Numbered from the stretch's first letter, positions 31,917 through 46,219 are shown. The stretch: DNA of 64,000 bases from Pseudoxanthomonas sp. NC8 (GCA_025232375.1 CP060419.1:1363001-1427000), one strand, 5' to 3'. Made by a program: numbers and translations. Notes: generated from the letters alone by a model not told the origin.

Positions 31917-33747
31917 CCCCCGGCGACGCGGACCTGGTCGCGTCCGCCTGACTTGGCCGCGTACAGCGCGTTGTCCACCACCTGCAGGGCCAGGTCGGTC
32001 GCCGCGGCTTCGTGCCCGAGGCCGGTGTCGACCGCGTGCACGCCGATGCTGGCGGTCACCGTCACGCCCGGCCCACGCGTGCGGATCGGCTCTTCGCGCA
32101 GCCGCGTGCAGATCTCCTCGGCCAGTTCGCGGGCATGGAAGACATCGATGCCCGGCAGGGCGGCGATGAATTCCTCGCCGCCATAGCGGGCGACCAGGGC
32201 GCCATGCGTGCGCAGGATGCCCTCGATGACGCGCGCGCAACGGCGCAGGCAATCGTCGCCGACGAGGTGGCCGTGCTGGTCGTTGATGGATTTGAAGTGG
32301 TCGAGGTCGACCATCAGCAGCGACAGCGGCTGGCCCTGGCTGCGGGCGGCCTCCAGCAGGGCTTCGAAACGCTCGCGGAACCACCCGCGGTTGTACAGAC
32401 CGGTCAGCGGGTCGTGGCGGCTGGCCTCGCGCAGCCGCGCGTGCGCCGTCTCCAGCTGTTCCAGCGCGGTGCGCAGTTCGCTGGTGCGTTCCAGTACCTG
32501 TGATTCCAGCTGCAGCTTCGCGCGGCGCACGATGCGCTCATTCTCGTTGCGCAGCACCGCGTAGCGGTAGCTGAGCGCGATCGACAGCAGCAGCATCTCC
32601 AGCGCCGAGCCGATCTGCACGCCGTATTCGGTCAGGAACGAGCGCGACAGCAGGCCGAAGGCCAGCGCCGCGAACATGCAGGTACCGACCAGGAACATGC
32701 TCCACGCCAGCAGGAACAGGCGGGCCGAACGGTCGCCGCGCCGCACCGCCACCAGGGTCAGGGTGAGGATCCAGGCGATGCTCAGGAACACCGAGGCCGA
32801 GGCCAGCGGAGTGACGATGCGGTAGGGCAGCCACAAGGCGGTAAGGCTGGGACCACGAAATAGGCGATGACGCCCAGCGAGATGCGGTCGCCGGCCGGCC
32901 ACAGCCCGCGCAGGCGCAGGAACACCCGCGCGAACTGCTGCATGCCCACCTGGGACAGGCAGATCGACAGGGGAACCGAAAGGTCGGCCAGCCGCGGCGA
33001 ATCCGGCCACAGGTATTCGAAGCCCAGGCCGTTGAGGGTCAGCAGCACCAGCCCGAACGCGGACAGGTGGAACAGGTACCAGAAATAGCTGGGGTCGCGC
33101 AGCGCCAGCCACAGCACCAGGTTGTAGAAGAACAGCGCAAGCAGGATCCCGTAGTAGATGCCGATGCCGAACTGCGCGTCGCGGGAGAGCGCGATGAACG
33201 CGGTCGGCGAATACAGGGTCAGCGGCACCTGCATCGAGCTCTGGCTCTGCACGCGCAGCAGCAGGTCCACGTGCTCGCCGGGCGGCAGGTCGAGCATGAA
33301 GTTGGGATGGCGGTAGCGGACGCTGCGTGCGCCGAACGGCAGGTGGTCTCCGCCGGCCTGGTGGGTGATCCGGCCGTCGGCATGGCGCAGGTAGAGATCG
33401 AGGCGGTCGCTGAGCGGGTAGTTCTGCACCAGCAGCCAGTGCGGCTGCGCCGGATCCCGGTTCTCCAGCGCGACATGGAACCAGTAGGCGCCCGGCTGGA
33501 AGCCGAAGGTGGCGCCGGTGGACGGCAGCGGGGCGAAGCGGCCGGCCTGCAGCTCCCCGCCAGCCTTTGGTCGGAGCCGATCGCGCCGTTCTCGTCGTGC
33601 AGGTAGCGGGTATGGCCTTCCAGCGGCACCTGTCCATGCGCTGCGTCCAGGCGCGCCGGCGCCTGCGCCGCCGCAGTCGAAGCCCAGCCCAGCGCCAGCA
33701 ACAGCTAAGTACCAGGTCCGGTACTTCGCGAATGTCCGCAGTTCCAT
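31913..33747 (-). CDS. 7TMR-DISM membrane diguanylate cyclase (GGDEF) (frameshifted copy)
   Basis: Predicted inner-membrane sensor making cyclic di-GMP. After an N-terminal signal region come a periplasmic 7TMR-DISMED2-like domain (WFHVALENRDPAQPHWLLVQ), about seven helices, a short coiled coil (VLERTSELRTALEQLETAHARL, written here in part) and a GGDEF domain (HDPLTGLYNRGWF, DLDHFKSINDQHGHL, RYGGEEFIAAL). The inhibitory RxxD upstream of GGEEF reads RTHG, so product inhibition may be lost. Breaks lie near 32845 (TAAGG), 33565 and 33705. Its stop codon overlaps the converging hutH stop. About 610 residues. Confidence 0.85.
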
Positions 33748-33807
33748 GCGTCCCCCGGAAGGTTCCTCGGCCGCCTGAGCGACCGGGGCCAGTGTAGCGG
33801 GCCGGGG

Positions 33808-33850
33808 TTGACCTGGACGGGGTGGGCTGTTCTAATGTGATAGCGCATTA
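33808..33850 (+). promoter_or_regulatory. his operon promoter with overlapping dyad operator
   Basis: TTGACC at 33808-33813 is a near-consensus -35 and TAATGT at 33833-33838 the likely -10 (19-base spacing). The dyad TAATGTGATAGCGCATTA (33833-33850) has perfect 5-bp ends TAATG/CATTA and 14 of 18 positions symmetric. It covers the -10 and lies 15 bases before the TrpR-type gene, a natural place for an autoregulatory operator. Confidence 0.6.
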
Positions 33851-33864
33851 ATACATAGGCATTC

Positions 33865-34200
33865 ATGCTCATGAAACGGCGGGTGCAGGACAACGGAGAC
33901 AACGTCGAGGGGCGGCTGGCCGCGCTGGCGCTGGCCCTGTCCGGCCTGGAGGACGCCGAGGCGGTCAGGGCGTTCCTGCTGGACCTGTGCACGCCGGCCG
34001 AGCTGGAGGCCATGACCGACCGTTGGAAGGTGGTCCCACTGCTGCAGCAGGGCATGCCTTACCGCGAGATCCACGAGCTGACCCAGGTCAGCGTCACCAC
34101 CATCGGCCGGGTCGCGCGCACGCTGGAGCGAGGCGCCGGTGGCTACGCGCTGGCTTCGTCGCCGCGCACCGGCAGCAAGATCACCCAGGACACACCATGA
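33865..34200 (+). CDS. TrpR/YerC-family regulator heading the his operon
   Basis: 111-residue all-helical DNA-binding protein of the TrpR superfamily. The conserved core reads [18 protein letters not shown] and [20 protein letters not shown], the latter being the helix-turn-helix. E. coli TrpR itself senses tryptophan, but this YerC/HisR-like branch is found at the head of histidine genes in several phyla. The ATG of hisG overlaps its stop by four bases, so it is cotranscribed with the whole his operon. I infer that it represses the operon, with histidine or an intermediate as signal; the effector is not visible in the sequence. Confidence 0.88.
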   Translation: MLMKRRVQDNGDNVEGRLAALALALSGLEDAEAVRAFLLDLCTPAELEAMTDRWKVVPLLQQGMPYREIHELTQVSVTTIGRVARTLERGAGGYALASSPRTGSKITQDTP

Positions 34201-35124
34201 GCCCCCATCGGTACCGCCCCCGCGATCGCCTGCGCATCGCGATCCAGAAGAGTGGCCGCCGCCTGGCCGAACCGGCGCGTTCGCTGCTGGCCGCCTGCGG
34301 TCTGAGCTGGCGCGAGAGCCGCGACAAGCTGTTCTGCTACGGCGAGTCGTTGCCGGTGGACCTGCTGCTGGTCCGCGACGACGACATCCCCGGCCTGATC
34401 GCCGACGGCGTCTGCGACTTGGGCATCGTCGGCCGCAACGAGCTCGACGAGCAGGCCGGTGCGCGCGCCCGCAAGGGGCTGCCGCCGGCCTACCGCGCGT
34501 TGCGCGGACTCGGCTTCGGCCAGTGCCGGCTGATGCTGGCCGTGCCTGACGAATGGGAGTGGAGCGGTCCGGCGCAGCTGCAGGGCACGCGCATCGCCAC
34601 CAGCTATCCGGCGATCCTACCAACTGGCTGCAGGCCGAAGGTGTCGACGCCCAGGTGGTGGAACTGTCCGGTTCGGTGGAAATCGCACCGCGCCTGGGTA
34701 CCGCCGACCTGATCTGCGACCTGGTTTCCAGCGGCGCCACGCTCGCCGCCAACCACCTCAAGCCGGTGCACAACCTGCTCGACAGCGAGGCGGTGCTGGC
34801 CGGTCCGGCCGGCGCGTTCGACGACCTGCGCGCCGGCCTTGGCGCAGATGCTGCTGCGTCGGGTCGACGGCGTGCTCCAGCCCAGGGACCGCAAGCTGCT
34901 GATGTTCAATGCCGAGCGCGAGGCGCTGCCGGCGCTGGAGCGGCTGCTGCAGGATGCCGGTCCGCTCATCGTCGTGCCTTAGCCAAGGCGGGACCGGCGC
35001 CAACGGTGCGCTGTCGCTGCAGACCATGTGCGAAGGCGCGGTCAGCTGGCAGCAGCTGGAGGAGCTGGAACGCGCCGGTGCCCGCGGGCTGATGGTGCTG
35101 GGGGTGGAGAGGTCGCTGGCATGA
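34197..35124 (+). CDS. hisG: ATP phosphoribosyltransferase, long form (frameshifted copy)
   Basis: First and feedback-regulated step of histidine synthesis, joining ATP and PRPP. Conserved parts are [16 protein letters not shown] start [32 protein letters not shown] and [16 protein letters not shown]. The C-terminal ACT-like regulatory domain ([18 protein letters not shown]) marks the hexameric long form. Breaks: near 34617 ATCCTGGCC became ATCCTACC; near 34843 CCTTGG; near 34978 a garbled CCTTAGCCAAGG creates a false TAG. About 305 residues. The stop overlaps hisD. Confidence 0.94.
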
Positions 35125-36467
35125 GTGCCGCATCCATCGATGCGACCGGCGATACCGCCGTGCGCGACTGGAACCGCCTGGAATGGGCCACGCTCGATGC
35201 CGGCGCGCGCGAGCGCGCGCTGACCCGGCCGGTGCAGGTCGTGGCCAGGCCACGCGCGATGCGGTGGCCGCGGTGCTGTCCGCCGTGCGCGAGCGCGGCG
35301 ACGATGCGCTGCGCGAACTGACCGCGCGCTTCGACAAGGTCCAGCTCGAGCGCTTCGAGGTGTCGGCCGATGAATTCGCCGCCGCCGAGGCCGCCGTCGC
35401 GCCGGAACTGCGCCAAGGCCATGGTCGAGGCCGCGGCCCGGATCGAAGCCTTCCACCGTGCCGGCATGGCCGCCGGCTATGCAGTCGAGACCGCCCCCGG
35501 CGTGGTCTGCGAGCGGGTGATCCGGCCGGTGCCGCGGGTCGGGCTCTACGTCCCGGCCGGCTCTGCGCCGTTGCCGTCGACCGCGCTGATGCTGTGCCTG
35601 CCGGCGAAACTGGCCGGTTGCCGCGAAGTGGTGCTGTGTACGCCGCCGCGTGCCGACGGCAGTGCCGACCCGGCGGTGCTGGTGGCGGCGCGGCTGGTCG
35701 GCGTGGGCCGGGTGTTCAAGCTCGGTGGTGCGCAGGCGGTTGCCGCGCTGGCGTTCGGCACTGCCAGCGTGCCCAAGGTCGACAAGGTCTTCGGCCCCGG
35801 CAACAGCTACGTGGACGAGGCCAAGCGCCAGGTGGCGCAATCCGGTGCGGCGGCGATCGACATGCCGGCCGGCCCTTCGGAAGTGCTGGTGATCGCCGAT
35901 GACGGCGCCGATGCCGCGTTCGTTGCCGCCGACCTGCTGTCGCAGGCCGAGCACGGCCCCGATTCGCAGGTGCTGCTGCTGTCCGACAGCGCCGCGCTGA
36001 TCGACCGGGTCGAGGTCGAACTGGCCGCCCAGCTGGCTGCGTTGCCGCGCGCGCAGATCGCGCGCCGAGCGCTGTCGGCCTCGCGCCTGGTCCGGGTCGA
36101 GTCGCTGGACGAAGCCTTCGCGATCAGCAATGCCTACGCGCCCGAGCACCTGATCCTGGCCCTGCGCGAACCGCGCCCATGGCTGGACAGGGTCGAGGCC
36201 GCCGGCTCGGTGTTCCTCGGCGACTGGACCCCGGAAGCGCTGGGCGACTACTGCAGCGGCACCAACCATGTGCTGCCGACCAATGGCGCGGCGCGTGCAT
36301 GGAGCGGGGTCAGCGTGGCCAGCTTCCAGAATTTCGTCAGCGTGCAGGCGGCCAGCCGCGCCGGCATCCGCGCGATCGGCGACTGCGCGGTGACCATGGC
36401 CCGCGCCGAGCAGCTCGACGCGCACGCAAACGCGGTCGCGCTGCGGCTGAAGGCGGCCAACGCATGA
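35121..36467 (+). CDS. hisD: Histidinol dehydrogenase (frameshifted copy)
   Basis: NAD-dependent oxidation of histidinol to histidine, the last two steps of the pathway. Family blocks are [63 protein letters not shown] and the zinc-site region QAEHGPDSQ. Breaks lie near 35245 (CCAGGCC region) and 35414 (CGCCAGGCC read as CGCCAAGGCC). About 447 residues after repair. ATG 35121 and the hisC ATG both overlap neighbouring stops. Confidence 0.96.
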
Positions 36468-37560
36468 GTAACGAGATGAGCGGCGATGCGCTGCTGCAGC
36501 TGGTCCGCGAGGACCTGCGCGGTTTTGCCGGCTATGCCTCGGCGCGCACCTACGACGTCAAGGGCGAGGTCTGGCTCAACGCCAACGAGAGTCCGTGGGC
36601 GAATCCGGCCGATGCGAACGGCAGCAGCCGCCGCTATCCGGAGCCGCAGCCGCCGGCACTGCGCGAGGCGCTGGCGCGGCTGTACGACTGCCGGCCCGAA
36701 CAGCTGCTGGTCGGCCGCGGCAGCGACGAGGCCATCGACCTGCTGGTGCGCGCCCTGTGCGTGCCCGGCCGCGATGCGATCGTGGCGACGCCGCCGGTGT
36801 TCGGCATGTACTCGGTGAGTGCGCGCCTGCAGGGCGCGCCGCTGCTCGCGGTGCCGCTGGTGGACGGCGAGGCCGGCTTCGGCGTCGACCTCGAAGCGGT
36901 CGCCATTGCAGCGGAGCAGGGCAACGCCAAGCTCGTGTTCCTGTGTTCGCCCTCCAATCCCACCGGCGGCAGCGTGCCCCTGGACGGCATCGCCGCGCTC
37001 GCCACGCGCCTGCACGGACGCGCGCTGGTGGTGGTGGACGAGGCCTACGGCGAGTTTTCCGACCAGCCGTCGGCGACGACGTTGATGGAGACGCACGCCA
37101 ACGTCGCGGTGCTGCGGACCCTGTCCAAGGCGCATGCACTGGCCGCGGCCCGGATCGGCACGCTGATCGCCGAACCGGCGCTGGTCCGCGTGCTGCGTGC
37201 CTGTAAGGCGCCCTATCCGGTGCCCACGCCGTGTGCCGAGTTGGCGGTGGCGGGCCTGTCGGACGAGGCGCTGGCACGCACCCGGGCGCGCGTGGCGCAG
37301 GTGCGCAGCGAACGCAGCCGCCTGCAGCAGGGTCTGGCCACGCTGCCGGGCGTGGTCCGCGTCTATCCCTCCGACGGCAACTACCTGCTGGTCCGCTTCG
37401 CCGATGCCGGCGACGCCTTCGCCCGCCTGCTCGCGGCCGGCGTGGTGGTGCGCGACCAGCGTGCCGCGGCGCAGCTCGGCGACGCGCTGCGCATCACTAT
37501 TGGTAGTCCCGAACAGAACGACCGCGTGCTGGCCGCGCTGGTCGCCAAGGAAGCCGCTGC

Positions 37561-37564
<4 letters not shown>
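36464..37564 (+). CDS. hisC: Histidinol-phosphate aminotransferase
   Basis: PLP-dependent transaminase converting imidazole-acetol phosphate to histidinol phosphate. WLNANESPW is the substrate loop, SPSNPTGG the fold-type I motif, [10 protein letters not shown] carries the PLP aspartate and [14 protein letters not shown] the PLP lysine. 366 residues, intact. One of the few long genes here with no break. It overlaps hisD and hisB by four bases each. Confidence 0.97.
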
Positions 37565-40772
<3,208 letters not shown>

Positions 40773-40780
<8 letters not shown>

Positions 40781-41460
40781 TTCCCCCACCGCCACGCCAC
40801 GCACCGTGGCCGGTCCGACCCTGCTGCCCGAGTCGCTGGACTGGGACAAGGGCGGTGACGGCCTGTTGCCTGTGATCGTGCAGGACGCCGACAGCCTGCG
40901 CGTGCTGATGCTCGGCTACATGGACCGCAACGCGCTGCGCGCGACCCTTGGTCAACCGGTTCGTCACGTTCTACAGCCGCAGCAAGCAGCGCCTGTGGAC
41001 CAAGGGCGAGACCTCCGGGCACGTGCTGGAGCTGGTGGACGTGGGCACCGACTGCGATTCGGACACGCTGCTGGTGCTGGCGCGTCCGCGTGGCCCGACC
41101 TGCCACCTGCAGCGGGTCAGCTGTTTCGAGAACGCGCCGGCGATCGCCGCCACGCCGGCTGCGCCGGCCGCCGACGTCGGCTTCCTCGGCGAGCTCGACG
41201 CGCTGGTCGCCACCCGCGCGCGGGACCGGCCGGAGGGCAGCTACACCACGCGCCTGTTCGAGGCCGGCGTGCGCCGGATCGCGCAGAAGGTCGGCGAAGA
41301 GGGCGTGGAGACCGCGCTGGCCGGCGTGGCCCAGAACGACGCGCAGCTGCTGGGCGAGTCCGCCGACCTGGTCTACCACCTCACCGTGCTGCTGCACTCT
41401 CGCGGCCTGTCGCTGGCCGACGTGACCGAAGTGCTGGAGCAGCGGCACAAGGGCGGTTGA
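40773..41460 (+). CDS. hisI: Phosphoribosyl-AMP cyclohydrolase/phosphoribosyl-ATP diphosphatase (frameshifted copy)
   Basis: Fused HisI-HisE carrying out steps 2 and 3. The cyclohydrolase half has [29 protein letters not shown] and the zinc/metal Cys-His region DVGTDCDSD and GPTCH. The diphosphatase half has [20 protein letters not shown] and [14 protein letters not shown] break near 40951 is CCCTGGTC read as CCCTTGGTC. About 229 residues. Start ATG 40773, with GTG 40770 as alternative. Last gene of the his operon. Confidence 0.95.
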
Positions 41461-41553
41461 GCCTTCGCGGGAAGGCAGGTTGCGGGCGGCGATGCACTGG
41501 CCGCGGTCAGCGGCCGGCTCCTACAATCGCGGCGTCCCTTGCCGGTGCCACCC

Positions 41554-43141
41554 ATGCCGATCCAACGCTTCGCCTCCTTGCTGTTCGTCTGCGCCTGCAT
41601 GCTGCGGCCGGCGCCGGTCGAGGCCGCCGCACCGGCCGTGGTGGCGGTGTCAGGGCGGGTCCACCTGCAGGCCGATGCGCGCCGCGCCAGCGACGGTAGG
41701 GGCTTGGCCGACGTGGCGGTATCGAATGGCGTCGACATCGTCCGCACCGACGCGCATGGCCGCTACCGGATTGCTGCGGTCCCCGGTAAGGCCGTATTCG
41801 TGGTCAAGCCGGCCGGCTACCGCTTCGTCGCCGGCAGCGACGGCCTGCCCGCGTTCTGGCGCACGCTGCCGGCCGATGCCGGACCGGCGGCCACGGCCGA
41901 TTTCGTGCTGTTGCCCGGCGCGACCGGAGCACCGGCCCGGGACGCGAAGGCGCTGGACGTGCTGCTGTTCGCCGACAGCCAGGTCAAGAGCGAACGCGAC
42001 GTCGACTACTACCGGCGCGACATCGTCGAGCCGATCATCGGCCGCCATCCCGCCGCGCTCGGGGTGACCTGGGCGCCTGGTCGACGATAAGGCACAGCTG
42101 TATCCGGCGCTCAACGCGGCCACGGTGCGCCTGGGCGTGCCCTGGTTCCACGTGCCGGGCAACCATGACCTCGATCCGGGTGCCGCCAGTGACGCGACTT
42201 CGCTCGGCCGCTGGAGTGCGGTGTACGGACCTGACACCTATGCGGTCGAGGAAGGGCGCGCGGCCTTCGTCTTCCTCGACGACGTGGTCGTGCGGCCGGG
42301 GCAGAAGCCGGGCTACATCGGCGGGCTGCGCGAGGACCAGTTCCGCTTCCTCGAGAACTACCTGGCACAGCTGCCGCGCGAGCGCCTGCTGGTGCTGGGC
42401 ATGCACATCCCGGTGTTCGATACCGGCGGCCGCGAGACCTTCCGCGCGGGCGACCGCGCGCGCCTGTTCGCGCTGTTGAAGGAGCGGCCGAACCTGCTGC
42501 TGCTCAGCGGGCACAGCCACGTCCAGCAGCACCACTGGCACGGAGCAAAGGAAGGCTGGCAGGGCGCGGCGCCGTTGCACGAATACAACCTCGGCGCGGC
42601 CTGCGGCGCGTTCTGGTCGGGCGCACCGGATGCGGCCGGCATTCCCGATGCGACCATGGCCGACGGCACGCCGAACGGCTACGCGCTGCTGTCGGTGCGT
42701 GATGACGGCGGTATGCGCTGGCCTTCCATCCGGCGCGCGTGCCGGGCGGGAACCCGGCGTCCAACGATGCGATGGCGCTGCATGCGCCAGGCGTGCTGCG
42801 CCGTGGCGCGTATCCGGCCGCAGGGCGTGTTCGCCAACGTGTTCATGGGCGATGCCGATACCCGGGTCGAGTACCGGATCGACGGCGGCGACTGGAAGCC
42901 GATGGCGCGCGTCGAGCGCAGCGATCCGGGGTTGGCGGCGCAGAACGTGATCGACGACCTGGCCGCGGGGTTGCGCGGTTACGACCGCTCGCCGGAAGCG
43001 GTGGCCTCCAGCCACCTGTGGCGCGGCGCGCTGGCCACGGACTTGCCCGTCGGCCGCCATCGCGTGGAGGTGCGCGCATTCGACCGCTGGCAGGGCGAGG
43101 TGCGAGCTGAAACCGGGTACCTGCTGCAGGAAGCGTACTAG
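41554..43141 (+). CDS. Secreted calcineurin-like metallophosphoesterase, three-domain type (frameshifted copy)
   Basis: A probable signal peptide (RFASLLFVCACMLRPAPVEA) is followed by an N-terminal transthyretin-like domain (GLADVAVSNGVDIVRTDAHG), the dinuclear metal phosphoesterase core (LLFADSQVK, VPGNHDLD, LLLLSGHSHVQQHHWHG) and a beta-rich C-terminal domain. The architecture matches the MetallophosN-Metallophos-MetallophosC family. Breaks lie near 42073 (CCTGG twice), 42720 (CGCCTGGCC) and 42822. About 528 residues. The substrate is unknown. A TACAAT at 41522-41527 could be its -10. Confidence 0.85.
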
Positions 43142-43279
43142 CGCTGTCGCGGACGCCTTGGCGGCGAAACGCCGCGGGCGAGGCGTTGTGCGGGAACCGC
43201 GCCCGGCAGGCGGAGGCTGGCTGGCGTGGTCTGCGTGGCGGGCGCGAGGATGCGGCAGGTTGCGTGGCGCGAGGTGTTC

Positions 43280-44146
43280 TCAGCCCCGGCGGCGCCGGCG
43301 CGTGCTCAGCCACGCGCCCACCAGCAGCAGCGCCAGCGCCACGGCCTGCACCGGGTGCGGCTGTGCACGGCCCGACAGCAGCAGCAGCGCGGTCGACAGC
43401 AGCGGCGCCAGGTAGGACAGGCTGCCGAGCAGGGCGATGTCGCCGCGCTTGGTGCCTGTATCCCACAGCCAGAAGGCGGCGCCGGTGGGGCCGATGCCCA
43501 TCAGCAGCAGCGCGCCCCACTGCAGCGGCGTGGGCGCGATGCTTCGCTCGAACAGCACGTGCACCAGTGTGCCGAGCGCGGCCACGCAAAGACATGCAAC
43601 CGTGATCGCGGCACTGGGGACCTGCGCATGTCGCCGGTTGAGCACCGAATAGGCGGCCCAGACCAGCGCGGCGGTGACCGCGGTAAGGTAGCCCGGCAGG
43701 TGCTGCGCGCTCACGTCCAGGCGCTGGCCGCCGGTCACCAGCAGGATCGCCGCGCCCAGGCCCAGCAGCGTGCCCAGCCATTGCAGCGGGGCGATGCGTA
43801 CGCCCGGCAGGAACCCGGCGAAGACCACGATCAGCAGCGGCCACAGGTAGTTGAGCAGGTTCGCCTCGACCGCCGGCGCGCGCTTGAGCGCGATGAAGTA
43901 CAGCGCGTGGTAGCCGAACAGCGCCGCGGTCGAAAGCGCCAGCGCCGACGCCGGCTGGCGCAGTTCCGCCCGGCCCGCGCTGCCGCGCAGCATGGCGCGG
44001 GCTAAGGCCGATTCCGCCGGCCACGGCGAAGGCGATGGGATATGGAACGGCGGCAGGCCGTCGGTGGCGACGGTCAGCAGCGCCAGCGAAGACCACAGCA
44101 GGATCGCCAGCAGGCCGGCGAAGGTCGCTTTCCGGGTCGCTTCCAT
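43280..44146 (-). CDS. EamA/DMT-family exporter
   Basis: Inner-membrane protein with about ten helices and two EamA repeats. It begins MEATRKATFAGLLAILLWSS; GYHALYFIALKRAPAVEANLLNYLWPLL is the conserved start of the first repeat's end (quoted in parts: GYHALYFIALKRAP, EANLLNYLWPLL). The closest kind is the YddG-like group that exports amino acids; the substrate is inferred only. Between about 43995 and 44060 two compensating errors (TAAGG for CCAGG, and a second nearby) turn a Gly/Ala-rich helix into PSPSPWPAES. About 288 residues. It starts five bases after mtnC ends. Confidence 0.8.
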   Translation of the reverse strand: MEATRKATFAGLLAILLWSSLALLTVATDGLPPFHIPSPSPWPAESALARAMLRGSAGRAELRQPASALALSTAALFGYHALYFIALKRAPAVEANLLNYLWPLLIVVFAGFLPGVRIAPLQWLGTLLGLGAAILLVTGGQRLDVSAQHLPGYLTAVTAALVWAAYSVLNRRHAQVPSAAITVACLCVAALGTLVHVLFERSIAPTPLQWGALLLMGIGPTGAAFWLWDTGTKRGDIALLGSLSYLAPLLSTALLLLSGRAQPHPVQAVALALLLVGAWLSTRRRRRG

Positions 44147-44151
44147 CCCGG

Positions 44152-44851
44152 TCAGAGCGGCAGCTCGACCTCGAGGAAGCTGGCTACGTGGGTATGGCCG
44201 TGCGCGGCATCGCCGGCGCGCGACTGCGGGTAGTCCTCGATGCGGTCGACCAGCGCGGTCTGCATGCCGGCCGTGCGCGCCGCGTCGAGCTCCTCGACCA
44301 CGTCGGACAGGAACAGGATGTCGCGCGCCTTCACGCCGATGCTGTCGGCGATGCGCGCGTAGCTGTCGGCCTCGCGCTTGCCGCCGACTTCGGTGTCGAA
44401 CCAGCCGGAGAACAGGCCGGTGAGGTCGCCGGCGTCGCTATGGCCGAAGAACAGCTTCTGCGCCGGTACCGAGCCGGAGGAATACACGTACAGCGGCAGG
44501 CCGAGCGCGTGCCAGCGCCGCAGCGTCTGCGCCGCGTCCGGATAGATCGGCGCGGTGAAGTCGGCGTTGCGGTAGCCGGCTTCCCAGATAAGGCCCTGCA
44601 GGGCCTTGAGTGCGGTGTGCTTGCGGTCCTGGTCGATCCAGCCCTGCAGCGTCTCCACGATCATCCCGTCCTTGGCACAGCCCGCCGGCCTCGATGGCGA
44701 CCAGGTCGAGCCAGCGCCGCACCTCCGGCTCGTGGCCATGCTCGCGGACGAAGCCGGGCAGGGCGCGGCGCGCATACGGAAACAGCACGTCGCGCACGAA
44801 GGAAATGCTGCTGGTGGTGCCTTCGATGTCGGTGAGGATCGCGAGGGTCAT
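44152..44851 (-). CDS. mtnC: Enolase-phosphatase E1 (2,3-diketo-5-methylthio-1-phosphopentane phosphatase) (frameshifted copy)
   Basis: Bifunctional HAD-family enzyme of the methionine salvage pathway. It enolises and dephosphorylates the diketo intermediate to give acireductone. The start [19 protein letters not shown] holds the unusual nucleophile motif DIEGT typical of E1. [15 protein letters not shown] and [14 protein letters not shown] are later HAD motifs. A break near 44676 is CCAGG read as CCAAGG. About 232 residues. Lies between mtnD and the exporter gene. Confidence 0.95.
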
Positions 44852-44869
44852 GGGGGCTGCACAAGAGAA

Positions 44870-44891
44870 GCGCCCCTCCTGGGAGGGGCGC
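44870..44891 (-). repeat. Hairpin between mtnD and mtnC
   Basis: Perfect 10-bp arms GCGCCCCTCC/GGAGGGGCGC with almost no loop, 15 bases after the mtnD stop and before the mtnC start. On the transcribed strand it is followed by TTCTCTTGT, so partial termination or message stabilisation is possible. Confidence 0.55.
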
Positions 44892-44905
44892 GGATGCGGG
44901 AGGGC

Positions 44906-45460
44906 TCAGGCCGCTTCGGGCTCGTAGCGCGGGAACTTCTGCGCGATGTCGGTGCCGGTGAAATGGCCGACCCAGCCGTCCGGCTCGGTGAAGAAGCGGA
45001 TCGCCACGAAGCTCGGCGCCTCGCCCATGTCGAACCAGTGCTTGGTGCTGTCCGGCACGGCGATCAGGTCGTCCTTCACGCATTCGATCTCGTAGACCCT
45101 GCCGTCCACGTGCAGGGTGAACAGGCCGGAGCCGGCGACGAAGAAGCGGACCTCGTCTTCCTTGTGGAAGTGCTCGTCGAGGAACTTCTTGCGCATCTCC
45201 GCCCGGTTGGGGTTGTCCGGCGCGATGCTGACCACGTCCACGGTCCTGAAGCCGCGCTCGGCGACCAGCCGGTCGATGTCGCTGCGGTAGGCGTCGATGA
45301 CCTGCTCGGACGAGGCGCCCGGCGCGATCGGCTGGCTGGCCTGCCAGCGCTCGAAGGTCACGCCGATCTTCTCCAGTTCGGCGGCAATGGCCTGCCCGTC
45401 GCGGCTGGCGAACAGGGGCTGGCCCGGATCGTTCTCGTCGAATATGCGCAGTCGGCTCAT
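44906..45460 (-). CDS. mtnD: Acireductone dioxygenase
   Basis: Cupin metalloenzyme that cleaves acireductone. The Fe form gives the methionine precursor and formate. Ligands are the two His and Glu of [12 protein letters not shown] and the later His of TKHWFDMG. 184 residues, intact, normal length. Preceded by mtnB and followed by mtnC on the same strand. Confidence 0.96.
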   Translation of the reverse strand: MSRLRIFDENDPGQPLFASRDGQAIAAELEKIGVTFERWQASQPIAPGASSEQVIDAYRSDIDRLVAERGFRTVDVVSIAPDNPNRAEMRKKFLDEHFHKEDEVRFFVAGSGLFTLHVDGRVYEIECVKDDLIAVPDSTKHWFDMGEAPSFVAIRFFTEPDGWVGHFTGTDIAQKFPRYEPEAA

Positions 45461-45575
45461 GGGGGTGTCTCAGCTGCGGTGGCGCGGAGTGCCGTGGGCC
45501 GACAAGGGTACCAGCTGCGGCCGGCGCTACTGATAACGCCGGCGCAACGGCGGGGGACGTCCGCGGAATGAGCCT

Positions 45576-46219
45576 TCAGCCGCGCGCGCCGAGCTTGCGC
45601 AGCTCCAGTTCGCAGGCGAACAGGAACTCGAAGGCTTAAGGTGCCGTCGTGCCTCGGCCATGGTCCGGCCCCACGCGTACAGGCCGTGCCCGTCGATCAG
45701 GTAGCCCCACAGTGCCTGGCGGTCGAGCAGGGCGTCGACCTGCGCGGCCAGCACGTTCATGTCCCAGGTGTTGGCGAACACCGGCACGTCGATCGCCATC
45801 TCGTGGGTGCTGTTGCCCTCGAACGCCTTGAGCAGTTCGTAGCCTTCCAGCCGCACGTGGCCCCAGCCGGCATACAGGCGCGAGGCCACGGTCTGCACCG
45901 GCGAATGGGTGTGCAGCACGCAGCCGACCTCGGGGAAGCGCCGGTACAGCCGGGTGTGCAGCAGGGTCTCGGCCGACGGGCGCAGTGGCCGGCCGACGGC
46001 GTGGCCGTCGAAGTCCACGACCATGATGTCGTCTTCGACCAGCCGGCCCTTGTCCCGGCCGGAGACGGTGATCGCCGCATGCGCATCGTCCAGCCGCAGC
46101 GAAAAATTGCTGCTCGTCGCCGGGGTCCACCCCAGCTGCGAGAGTTCGCGCACGTTGGAAATGATCGACTGGGCGCGATCGCGCAGCAGGTTCGCGTCGT
46201 AGGGCAACGGTTCGTTCAT
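45576..46219 (-). CDS. mtnB: Methylthioribulose-1-phosphate dehydratase (frameshifted copy)
   Basis: Class II aldolase-like zinc enzyme of methionine salvage. Zinc ligands are [10 protein letters not shown] and the His of [11 protein letters not shown]. Family parts are [15 protein letters not shown] and [11 protein letters not shown]. Near 45636 the string CTTAAGG replaces CCTGGAGG (on the coding strand CACCTTAAGCC for CACCTGGAGGCC). This shifts the frame; repaired, the end reads [20 protein letters not shown] and stops at 45576. About 214 residues. It starts only 9 bases after the upstream permease stop. Confidence 0.93.
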
